Of a DNA stretch of 19,853 nucleotides, positions 14,084-19,853 are shown piece by piece. The first letter of the stretch is position 1. Every line of letters starts with the position of its first letter. The translations under genes were made by a program, and so were the position numbers. Where the stretch lies: the NCBI GenBank assembly GCA_002496425.1, contig DAJS01000001.1:67593-87445 (forward strand). The letters are read 5' to 3'. This DNA is from Acidilobaceae archaeon UBA162. GTDB taxonomy: Archaea > Thermoproteota > Thermoprotei_A > Sulfolobales > Acidilobaceae. The notes beneath the pieces were generated by a model. The model did no database searches. It had not been told where the DNA came from and worked only from the letters and a program-made list of their open reading frames with translations.

Positions 14084-14127
14084 GTTCTAAACCATTAAAA
14101 TTTTAATCAGTTGAGTTAAGCCAACTG
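14084..14127. promoter_or_regulatory. Cluster of palindromes between divergent MFS gene and tiaS
   Basis: Three inverted repeats follow each other: GGTT-CTA-AACC near 14083-14093, the perfect 14-bp palindrome ATTAAAATTTTAAT (14094-14107), and CAGTTG-N8-CAACTG (14108-14127). They lie upstream of both predicted TATA boxes, where an activator or a divergent-promoter regulator would bind. Confidence 0.45.
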
Positions 14128-14131
14128 AAGG

Positions 14132-14141
14132 CAAGCTTTTT
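14132..14141 (+). promoter_or_regulatory. TATA-like box for tiaS
   Basis: CAAGCTTTTT, about 38 bp upstream of the TTG start at 14174. Confidence 0.4.
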
Positions 14142-14173
14142 GACCTCGCTTTACCGCTGACCCATGCAGCACC

Positions 14174-15487
14174 TTGCTGGTAACGTTAGCCATTGATGAC
14201 ACCGACAGTCAGTACGGTGGCTGCACCACACACCTCACGGCGCTCCTGCTCAAGGAGCTCTCCAGCAAGGTGAGGCTAGCTGACTACCCGTTGTTGGTCA
14301 GACTCAACCCTAACATACCGTGGCGCACTAGAGGCAATGCAGCCACTGCCCTGAGGCTCTACTATGATGGTGACCCTTTGGAGCTCCTAGAGACCGCCTG
14401 GCAGATGGCCGTTGAATACACGGAGCCCAGGCCTCCCCTGCCGGGCAAATCGCCTGGGGTTGTTGTAGCTGTAGGTGATGTGTGGAATGATTGGAGGCTC
14501 AGGTCCCTCTATCACAGAGCGTTATATGATGTTGTCCAGAGGGACATAGCTATCTCAATGCTTGACAAGGCCAAGGCCCTCTACAGGGGCGGTAGGGGGC
14601 TTGTTGGGGCGGCCGCGGCCTTGGCGGCCCTAGCCCCGGGCGACCCCTATACCTTTGAGCTCACCTTCTACAGGAGGCCTGAAACCTGGGGGACAAGGCG
14701 CTGTGTAAACTACGCCGCCGCAGTTAAGGTCGAGGGGGCCCTCTCGAGCTCGATTAATAATGTTGACCTAGCGCGCTCGGTAGTCAGCGCTGCCCCAGGT
14801 GGTCCAGACCCTGTTCTAGCTGGCTTCAGGGGGCTTAGCCCGACGGAGCTGTGGGCTTATGAAGAGGTCCTATGTGAGAGGCCACAGATAGCCCTCATAT
14901 ACAGGTCTAACCAGCACACAGGGGTTCACGTAACTCGGACTGAGCCAAGGCCTTACCGCTCCGTCCTAGTGAAGGGTTTGATCTCAAGTCCGCCAAAGCA
15001 CCTTGCTGGTGGCCATGTGGTGGCTGGACTGAAGGCTTGCAATGGTACTGAGCTGGATGTTGTGTTTTACCGTGAGACTGGCCCGCTGGTAGATGCTGCT
15101 GAGCTGCTGGCCCCAGGGGATGAGGTAGAGGTAATTGGTGGTGTGAGGCCCTATAGGCCCTCCGATAGGCCTGTCATAGCTGTTGAGGAGTTGAGAGTCC
15201 TCTCGCTGGCGGCCTCCGAGGTGGAGGTCGCCCCTCGCTGTCCAAGATGTGGACACCGCATGGAGAGCATTGGGAGAGAAAAGGGGTACAGGTGTCCAAG
15301 GTGTGGCTATAGGGATCTAAGGGCTTTCCCGACGAGGCTTGTGCTGCCCAGACGTCTGTTAACCGGGGAGTATACAGCCGGCCTTGGAAGGCTCAGGCAC
15401 CTAGCCCATCTGCCCGGACTCACGCTGCCAACTCTAAGGTATGTGGGGGGTTCCATAGATATCAATGATGTTATGAGGAGTTACTGA
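14174..15487 (+). CDS. tiaS: tRNA(Ile2) 2-agmatinylcytidine synthetase TiaS
   Basis: This 437-aa enzyme attaches agmatine to C34 of tRNA-Ile2 (anticodon CAU) with ATP, making agmatidine so that the tRNA reads AUA as isoleucine. The sequence opens with the family's LAIDDTDSQYGGCTTHLTAL (5-24), continues with RLNPNIPWRTRGNAATAL, PGVVVAVGD and the central ETWGTRRCVN segment. It then has an OB-fold-like region (SVLVKGLISSPP...GDEVEVIGGVRPY) and ends with a zinc ribbon C356-x2-C359 ... C374-x2-C377. All domains and the usual length are present. The start is TTG at 14174, because the ATG at 14164 is in another frame and stops soon. A CAU tRNA lies about 2 kb upstream on the other strand. Confidence 0.93.
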   Translation: MLVTLAIDDTDSQYGGCTTHLTALLLKELSSKVRLADYPLLVRLNPNIPWRTRGNAATALRLYYDGDPLELLETAWQMAVEYTEPRPPLPGKSPGVVVAVGDVWNDWRLRSLYHRALYDVVQRDIAISMLDKAKALYRGGRGLVGAAAALAALAPGDPYTFELTFYRRPETWGTRRCVNYAAAVKVEGALSSSINNVDLARSVVSAAPGGPDPVLAGFRGLSPTELWAYEEVLCERPQIALIYRSNQHTGVHVTRTEPRPYRSVLVKGLISSPPKHLAGGHVVAGLKACNGTELDVVFYRETGPLVDAAELLAPGDEVEVIGGVRPYRPSDRPVIAVEELRVLSLAASEVEVAPRCPRCGHRMESIGREKGYRCPRCGYRDLRAFPTRLVLPRRLLTGEYTAGLGRLRHLAHLPGLTLPTLRYVGGSIDINDVMRSY

Positions 15488-15494
15488 GCTAGGA

Positions 15495-15523
15495 ACCCCT
15501 TAGCTTCCTATGGAGCCCACTGG
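15495..15523 (+). repeat. Intergenic repeat, copy 1
   Basis: Begins ACCCCTTAGCTTCCTATGG and continues with AGCCCACTGG. It is identical to copy 2 (15768-15796) at 26 of 29 positions and lies 8 bp after the tiaS stop. Confidence 0.8.
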
Positions 15524-15538
15524 GCCGCTATGCCCTCC

Positions 15539-15559
15539 ACCCCTCTACTTCCCCTGGAG
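15539..15559 (+). repeat. Intergenic repeat, degenerate copy
   Basis: ACCCCTCTACTTCCCCTGG plus AG matches the first 21 nt of copy 2 at 18 positions, in the same orientation. Confidence 0.5.
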
Positions 15560-15725
15560 TTGAACCTGCATTGTTGGCTGCCTGCCAAAAGGATATATAA
15601 CTAAATAGTTTGATGATGATGTTTGTATAATTACCAATACTCAAATCACATTAGATGCCCGCAACCTCCCAATATCATATGATCTTGACACAACGAGCTG
15701 GTTCAGCAGAAAAGACCTACCACGT

Positions 15726-15746
15726 CCATAGGAAACTGAGGGGTGT
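15726..15746 (-). repeat. Intergenic repeat, inverted copy (left arm of hairpin)
   Basis: The complement contains ACCCCTCAGTTTCCTATGG, 17 of 19 identical to both copy 1 and copy 2. It can pair with 15766-15786 over 21 nt (18 Watson-Crick pairs, one G-T, two mismatches) around a 19-nt loop. With copy 1 it also makes 19-bp terminal inverted repeats of a 250-bp segment. Confidence 0.75.
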
Positions 15747-15767
15747 CCCTGCTACCCCCTTAAATAT

Positions 15768-15796
15768 ACCCCTCAACTTCCTATGGAGCCCACCGG
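15768..15796 (+). repeat. Intergenic repeat, copy 2 (right arm of hairpin)
   Basis: Begins ACCCCTCAACTTCCTATGG and continues AGCCCACCGG. It is the partner of the inverted copy at 15726-15746. A TATA-like TTAAATATA (15760-15768) touches its left end. Confidence 0.8.
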
Positions 15797-15821
15797 TGGC
15801 CTGAGGTGGTGTAAAAGCTTA

Positions 15822-15830
15822 GCATAAAAG
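15822..15830 (+). promoter_or_regulatory. TATA box for porG
   Basis: GCATAAAAG, 48 bp before the ATG at 15870, predicting a leader of about 20 nt. The TTAAATATA at 15760-15768 is a more distant alternative. Confidence 0.5.
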
Positions 15831-15869
15831 CCGCGAAGACCGGAAGATCAAAGGGCGGCAGGCTTGTAC

Positions 15870-16424
15870 ATGGAGCTCAGATTTCATGGTAGGGGAGGTC
15901 AGGGGGCGGTAACTGCCGCTACTATACTTGCTAGGGCAGCGTTGTTGGAGGGGAAGTGGGCCCAGGCGATACCGGAGTTCGGCGCTGAGCGCCGCGGGGC
16001 TCCCGTGTCTGTCTACGCAAGGATCTCAGATAAACCAATAGAGGTGCACAGCAACGTGATCGAACCCGACATAGTTGTTGTATTGGACTATGAGTTGCTT
16101 AAAGTTGTCGATGTTACTAAGGGGCTCAAGGAGGGAGGAACCGTCATCCTTAACTCCCCGGTTAACAAGAGTCCAATACCCTCTAAGTACAAGGTTTACT
16201 GCGTGAACGCAACCAGGATAGCTAAGGAGCTAAACCTGGTGGTGTCCGGATGGCCCACGGTGAACACAGCCATGGTAGGCGCTCTGGCTAAGGCCACAGG
16301 GGTCATAGGTTTAGAGTCAGCGGTCAAGGCTATAGAGGAGTACTTCTCAAACCCCACCTTAGGCAAGCTCAACGCTGAGGCAGCGGCCAGGTCCTACAAG
16401 GAGCTTGAACCATGCTCTGACTGA
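15870..16424 (+). CDS. porG: Pyruvate (2-oxoacid):ferredoxin oxidoreductase gamma subunit
   Basis: The gamma subunit of four-subunit oxoacid:ferredoxin oxidoreductase, 184 aa from this start. It opens with the diagnostic MELRFHGRGGQGAVTAATIL and then AIPEFGAERRGAPVSVYARI, IEPDIVVVLD and GWPTVNTAMVGALAKATG. The subunit takes part in CoA binding and complex assembly. A TTG at 15864 would add two residues, but the ATG matches the usual family start, and GGCAGG lies 8 bp ahead of it. Genes for delta, alpha and beta follow in the classic order, though a separate TATA box before porD suggests a second transcript. Substrate preference (pyruvate or branched 2-oxoacid) is set mainly by alpha and beta. 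Confidence 0.93.
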   Translation: MELRFHGRGGQGAVTAATILARAALLEGKWAQAIPEFGAERRGAPVSVYARISDKPIEVHSNVIEPDIVVVLDYELLKVVDVTKGLKEGGTVILNSPVNKSPIPSKYKVYCVNATRIAKELNLVVSGWPTVNTAMVGALAKATGVIGLESAVKAIEEYFSNPTLGKLNAEAAARSYKELEPCSD

Positions 16425-16466
16425 GTATGTGGGTTTAACAGGTAATACGAAACAAATATGTGTAAG

Positions 16467-16477
16467 GTATATTTAAG
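16467..16477 (+). promoter_or_regulatory. TATA box upstream of porD
   Basis: GTATATTTAAG, centred about 42 bp before the GTG at 16514. Below it TTAGGGGT occurs twice (16496-16503 and 16508-16515), the first copy possibly acting as a ribosome site. Confidence 0.5.
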
Positions 16478-16513
16478 CTTAGATACGGTATCCCATTAGG
16501 GGTACAGTTAGGG

Positions 16514-16813
16514 GTGTCAGGGACGGCTGCGGTTGTGGAGAAGCCCAAAACATATTGGGTAGCGCCCATATCATATCCAGCCCCTGCTTCCTCAGGCAAG
16601 ACAGGGCTATGGAGAACTGAGAGGCCTGTTATTCACTTAGAAAAATGCGTAAAGTGCCTCTACTGCTGGCTTTATTGCCCAGAGGACACCATCCTGAGGA
16701 GAGAGGACGACTATGTATATGTAGACTATGACTACTGCAAGGGCTGCGGCATCTGTGCAGCCGTGTGTCCTACAAATGCCATTGACATGGTACCCGAGGG
16801 GGGTGAGAGCTGA
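16514..16813 (+). CDS. porD: 2-oxoacid:ferredoxin oxidoreductase delta (ferredoxin-like) subunit
   Basis: This 99-aa ferredoxin-type subunit carries two [4Fe-4S] clusters in two CxxCxxCxxxC(P) motifs: C45-C48-C51-C55 and C75-C78-C81-C85, each followed by Pro. It relays electrons from the beta-subunit cluster to external ferredoxin. The 40-residue N-terminal extension with SYPAPASSGKTGLWRTERPV is typical of PorD. The start is GTG at 16514, and no better codon lies nearer the conserved region. The 3' end overlaps the porA start by one base (TGATG). An 89-bp spacer with its own TATA box separates it from porG. Confidence 0.95.
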   Translation: MSGTAAVVEKPKTYWVAPISYPAPASSGKTGLWRTERPVIHLEKCVKCLYCWLYCPEDTILRREDDYVYVDYDYCKGCGICAAVCPTNAIDMVPEGGES

Positions 16814-18015
16814 TGGTACTTAAGGCGCTTACAGCAAACCACGCCGTGGCGGAGGCGGCCAAGCTAGCCAGGGTTAAGGTGGTCTCTGCCTATCCAATAA
16901 CGCCCCAGACAACAATTGTCGAGAAGTTGGCGGAAATGATAGAGAAGGGCGAGATGGAGGCTAAGATGGTCAGGGTAGAGAGCGAGCACAGCGCGCTCGC
17001 TGCTACACTAGGGGCCGCGGCGGCTGGGGCTAGGGCTTTCACAGCTACTTCAAGCCACGGGCTCCTCTACATGCATGAGGTCCTCTGGTGGACAAGTGGG
17101 GCCAGGGTGCCCGTTGTCATGGCTGTTGTAACCAGGGCCATAGGGCCGCCATGGAACATCCATGTTGAGCACAGCGACGTGATGGATCAGAGGGACACAG
17201 GGTGGATAATAGGCGTGGCCCAGGAGAACCAAGAGGCGTTTGACCTGACACTACAGGCCTTCAGGATATCTGAGGACCCCAGGGTCTACCTTCCGATGAT
17301 TGTGAGCCTCGACGCCTTCATACTGTCGCACACGGTGGCCCCTGTTGACGTGCCCTCACAACAGGAAGTGGACGCATGGCTGCCGTCCAGGAGACAGCCC
17401 TATGTGATTTCACCAGAGACCAATGTAGTCATGGGTAACATAGCTGACGACGCTGACTACTACATGATGAGATACTCGATAAACGCGGCCATGGAGGCGG
17501 CCAAGAAGGTTGTAGAGGAGGTCGACGAGGAGTATGGCAAGGCCTTCGGAAGAAGATATGGGGGCCTGGTGGAGTGCTACAACTGCGACGACGCCGATTA
17601 CATTATGGTTCTCATGGGCAGCTGGGCCGGTGACGCCAAGAAGGCCTCAGACCTCCTGAGGGAGAAGGGTTACAGAGTCGGAGTGATGAGGGTAAGGTTC
17701 GTGAGGCCGTGGCCTCGTGAGGTGGTTCAGGAGAAGCTCTCCAATAGGAAGGGTGTCATAGTTTTCGACAGGAGCATATCTTTCGGCAGCGCTGGCCAGC
17801 TGTTTACTGATGTTGCAGCCTCCCTTTATGGCTCAACATCGATAAGAGGTGTCGTGGCAGGTCTTGGAGGGGTTGACGTTAGACCTGAGGACTTCATGAA
17901 CGAGGTGACGGACTTCGTGTCACATGTTGAGGAGTTCGGACGCGTCTATGAGCCCCTGAGATGGCACCTACCACCCAAGTATGCTAAGAGCCTTGCCGAG
18001 GAGGTGAGCGCCTAA
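16813..18015 (+). CDS. porA: Pyruvate (2-oxoacid):ferredoxin oxidoreductase alpha subunit
   Basis: This 400-aa alpha subunit starts with LKALTANHAVAEAAKLARVK and the family signature YPITPQT (27-33) that contacts the substrate and the thiamine diphosphate pyrimidine. It then has RVESEHSALAATLGAAAAGARAFTATSSHGL, a VMAVVTRAIGPPWNIHVEHSD block and a C-terminal transketolase-like domain (VLMGSWAGDAKKASDLLREKG, GVMRVRFVRPWP, VFDRS). It converts pyruvate plus CoA to acetyl-CoA and CO2 with beta. Size and order agree with archaeal POR, and the closely related 2-ketoisovalerate enzyme (VOR) cannot be excluded by eye. A ribosome site GGGGGTGAG precedes the ATG, and both ends overlap neighbours by one base. 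Confidence 0.93.
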   Translation: MVLKALTANHAVAEAAKLARVKVVSAYPITPQTTIVEKLAEMIEKGEMEAKMVRVESEHSALAATLGAAAAGARAFTATSSHGLLYMHEVLWWTSGARVPVVMAVVTRAIGPPWNIHVEHSDVMDQRDTGWIIGVAQENQEAFDLTLQAFRISEDPRVYLPMIVSLDAFILSHTVAPVDVPSQQEVDAWLPSRRQPYVISPETNVVMGNIADDADYYMMRYSINAAMEAAKKVVEEVDEEYGKAFGRRYGGLVECYNCDDADYIMVLMGSWAGDAKKASDLLREKGYRVGVMRVRFVRPWPREVVQEKLSNRKGVIVFDRSISFGSAGQLFTDVAASLYGSTSIRGVVAGLGGVDVRPEDFMNEVTDFVSHVEEFGRVYEPLRWHLPPKYAKSLAEEVSA

Positions 18016-18938
18016 TGCCGCTTAGGCTTGCTGACCTGCCCAGGCGCCGCTACGGCTCCCCAGGCAATGCCGCCTGCCCTGGCTGTCCCGAGACCATGGG
18101 GCTCAGGTATGTTAAGATGGCCCTAGGTGACAACGTTGTGCTAGTCATACCGGCTGGCTGCAGCAGCGTGATCCAAGGCATAAGACCTAAGAGTGGCATA
18201 AACTTCCCAATACTCAATATAGTGTTTGCCTCAGCGGCCTCAGCGGCCTCAGGCATGTCATCTGCCTTTGAGATGCTTGGACAGGACGTCAAGGTTGTAG
18301 TGTGGGCCGGCGATGGAGGTACCGCTGACATAGGTTTCCAGGCTTTGAGCGGCGCCGCGGAGAGAAACGATGACATAATATACATATGTGTTGACAATGA
18401 GGCCTACATGAATACGGGCATACAGAGGAGCGGGCTCACGCCATATGGTGCCTGGACCACAACGACATGGACTGGCAAGACAGAGCCCAAGAAGCCGCTA
18501 CCGTTCATAGTGCTGGCCCACAATGTGCCCTACGTGGCTACTGCTACTGTCGGCTACCCACAGGACTTCATCGAGAAGCTGAGGAAGGCCGCTACCATAA
18601 GGGGCTTCAAGTACATACACCTCCACGCGCCATGCCCAGTAGGCTGGAGGTTTGACCCATCACTGACTGCCAAGATTGCCCAACTGGCAGTACAAACAGG
18701 CGCCTTCATACTTTTCGAGTATGAGAACGGAAGGTTCAGGCTGAGCCCCTACAGCGGCATGTACAGGGATCCCAAGAGAAGAGTGCCCTTGGAGGAGTAC
18801 CTGAAGCTACAAGGCAGGTTCCAGACGGTGCTTAAGGACCCCCAGAAGCTTGAGATGCTCAGGGCTGAGATAGACGAGATGTGGCGCTGGGCCCTACTCC
18901 TCGAGAAGGGCATGGCATCGCCTGAGCTCAAGAAGTAA
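18015..18938 (+). CDS. porB: Pyruvate (2-oxoacid):ferredoxin oxidoreductase beta subunit
   Basis: This 307-aa beta subunit binds thiamine diphosphate and the proximal [4Fe-4S] cluster. Cluster ligands are C21 and C24 in ACPGCPE, C49 in AGCSSV and C207 in HAPCPVGW. The ThDP motif is G99-DGG followed by N128 in DNEAYMNTGIQRSG. WTTTTWTGKTEPKK and DLPRRRYGSPGNAACPGCPE are typical of PorB. It is complete, with the usual length. A 9-bp tandem triplication (18228-18253) encodes ASAASAASG in the helix before the ThDP region, where Ala/Ser-rich sequence is normal. It closes the operon, and CTTTTTAC (18956-18963) follows as a likely terminator or next promoter. Confidence 0.95.
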   Translation: MPLRLADLPRRRYGSPGNAACPGCPETMGLRYVKMALGDNVVLVIPAGCSSVIQGIRPKSGINFPILNIVFASAASAASGMSSAFEMLGQDVKVVVWAGDGGTADIGFQALSGAAERNDDIIYICVDNEAYMNTGIQRSGLTPYGAWTTTTWTGKTEPKKPLPFIVLAHNVPYVATATVGYPQDFIEKLRKAATIRGFKYIHLHAPCPVGWRFDPSLTAKIAQLAVQTGAFILFEYENGRFRLSPYSGMYRDPKRRVPLEEYLKLQGRFQTVLKDPQKLEMLRAEIDEMWRWALLLEKGMASPELKK

Positions 18939-18954
18939 CCATACCATCATATTA

Positions 18955-18963
18955 TCTTTTTAC
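18955..18963 (+). promoter_or_regulatory. T-rich tract: por terminator and/or rtcA TATA-like box
   Basis: TCTTTTTAC lies 17 bp after the porB stop and about 29 bp before the rtcA ATG. It could terminate the por transcript, and its position also fits a core promoter giving a leaderless rtcA mRNA. Confidence 0.4.
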
Positions 18964-18987
18964 TCATAACACCTCCTAAGGTCTGGC

Positions 18988-19853
18988 ATGCAGCGTCCAA
19001 TAACCATAGATGGCAGCATGGGTGAGGGCGGCGGTCAGATATTGAGGACAGCAGTAGCCATGGCTGCCGCGTTGGGGATCCCTATTAAGGTGATCAATAT
19101 AAGGGCTAGGAGGTCTAACCCAGGGCTTGCACACCAACACCTGGCAGCAATAAGGGCTGTAGCTGAGGTCTCGGGCGGCAGGCTAGAGATGGCCAGGCTT
19201 GGCTCTACAACAATAGAGTTCTACCCGGGGAGGCCCAGGGCAGGCGTCTACTCGTTTGACATAGGTACCGCCGGCAGCGTCACACTCCTTCTACAGGCCC
19301 TGATGCCAGTTATGGCTATCGCCCCTGGAAGGGTTGTGGCACGCGTTCGCGGTGGCACTGACGTGCCCAAAGCGCCCCCCATAGACTATCTTAGGTTTGT
19401 CCTAGCACCACTCTTGTCCAACTTCGGGCTCCAAGTTCAGGTCAAGCTGATCAAGAGAGGGCACTACCCTAGGGGTGGCGGGGAGGTGGAGGTCTCAGTT
19501 GAGAGGCTGGGCGACTCGCTGAGACCCGTGGAGCTGGTCAGGTCAGGGAAGGTAATCAGAGTAAGGGGGCTAAGCCACTGCGTTAGGCTCCCAGCCCACG
19601 TGGCACAGAGGCAGGCAAGGTCGGCAGCAGCTGTTATAGAGAGGGAGCTTGGGATTAAGGCCGATATAGAGGTAGAACACTATGAGGGCAGACCTGACCC
19701 TCACCTAGGCCCAGGCAGCGGGATCACTGTTTGGGCCGAGACCAAGGAGTCAATACTGGGCGGCGACTCGCTAGGTGAGCGCGGCAAGTCAGCCGAGATC
19801 GTTGGCGAGGAGGCCGCTAGGTCGCTTTTAGAGGATCTCTCGACTGGCATGGC
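18988..19853 (+). CDS. rtcA: RNA 3'-terminal phosphate cyclase, partial (cut at window end)
   Basis: An open frame from ATG 18988 runs to the window edge for 288 codons. It begins MQRPITIDGSMGEGGGQILR, the classic RtcA start, followed by RRSNPGLAHQHLAAIRAVAE, FDIGTAGSVTLLLQALMPV, RGGTDVPKAPPIDYL, YPRGGGEVEVSV, LPAHVAQRQARSA, HLGPGSGITVWAE and LGERGKSAEIVGEEAA. The enzyme converts RNA 3'-phosphate to a 2',3'-cyclic phosphate through an adenylylated intermediate. The C-terminal part with the nucleotidyl-accepting histidine is beyond the window. It lies 49 bp after porB with its own TATA-like tract, so it is probably a separate unit. Confidence 0.95.
   Translation, partial: MQRPITIDGSMGEGGGQILRTAVAMAAALGIPIKVINIRARRSNPGLAHQHLAAIRAVAEVSGGRLEMARLGSTTIEFYPGRPRAGVYSFDIGTAGSVTLLLQALMPVMAIAPGRVVARVRGGTDVPKAPPIDYLRFVLAPLLSNFGLQVQVKLIKRGHYPRGGGEVEVSVERLGDSLRPVELVRSGKVIRVRGLSHCVRLPAHVAQRQARSAAAVIERELGIKADIEVEHYEGRPDPHLGPGSGITVWAETKESILGGDSLGERGKSAEIVGEEAARSLLEDLSTGM

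Larger units (their letters stand above)
15488..15863. other. Noncoding interval with repeat family between tiaS and porG
   Basis: No supportable gene is present in these 376 bp. Four related 19-29 nt repeats (listed separately) bracket an AT-richer core of about 150 bp, which contains a TATA-like GATATATAAC near 15592-15601 that could drive a short RNA. The porG promoter sits at the right end. Confidence 0.7.

Noticed and set aside
15600..15700. Second C/D box sRNA starting at TGATGATGA near 15613
   Set aside because: No CTGA boxes occur at a suitable distance.
15495..15796. CRISPR array
   Set aside because: Only two good direct copies, 273 bp apart, plus degenerate and inverted copies. 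There is no regular spacer length and no cas gene.

Overview
The window looks like a chromosomal segment from a thermophilic crenarchaeon (Thermoproteota). Evidence: ribosomal protein S28e, a Pop5-type RNase P subunit, the archaeal tRNA-Ile2 enzyme TiaS, a geranylgeranyl-reductase-type flavoprotein, four-subunit 2-oxoacid:ferredoxin oxidoreductase, a C/D box sRNA, AT-rich TATA boxes about 25 bp upstream of short leaders, frequent GTG/TTG starts and AGG/AGA arginine codons. The GC-rich composition and gene set fit an Acidilobus-like organism, but this is an inference from memory.

Layout. 1-356 (-): start of a BtuF-like cobalamin/metal receptor without a visible signal peptide. 483-3593 (+): an overlapping three-gene operon for a B12-dependent acyl-CoA mutase (large subunit, B12-binding subunit, MeaB-type GTPase chaperone). 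3620-4015 (-): unknown helical protein. 4102-4853 (+): S28e and an RNase P Pop5 subunit with an N-terminal membrane segment. 4874-5902 (-): geranylgeranyl-reductase-family flavoprotein. 5954-8603 (+): an unknown basic protein overlapping an MrfA/YprA/Hrq1-type helicase. 8600-10030 (-): PHS-type phosphate/H+ symporter. 10210-10632 (+): cytidine deaminase. 10623-12011 (-): dihydrolipoamide-dehydrogenase-like flavoprotein. 12099-12243 (-): a CAU tRNA followed 16 nt later by a C/D box guide RNA. 12378-12626 (+): stand-alone RAM domain protein. 12701-14038 (-): second MFS transporter. 14174-15487 (+): TiaS. 15488-15863: noncoding, with a small repeat family. 15870-18938 (+): porGDAB. 18988-end (+): RNA 3'-phosphate cyclase, cut by the window edge.

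Most noteworthy: the mutase would normally be called methylmalonyl-CoA mutase, but its pocket residues carry the isobutyryl-CoA mutase pattern (Phe for Tyr89, Gln for Arg207, Propionibacterium numbering) plus unusual changes (His for Tyr75). The adjacent B12-receptor gene, and an oxoacid:ferredoxin oxidoreductase that could in principle make branched acyl-CoA, give a possible metabolic setting. Second, a canonical C/D box sRNA lies directly behind a tRNA and is probably co-transcribed. Third, the region between tiaS and porG holds four related 19-29 nt repeats in direct and inverted arrangement, resembling a miniature inverted-repeat element. No CRISPR array, transposase, prophage or rRNA was found.
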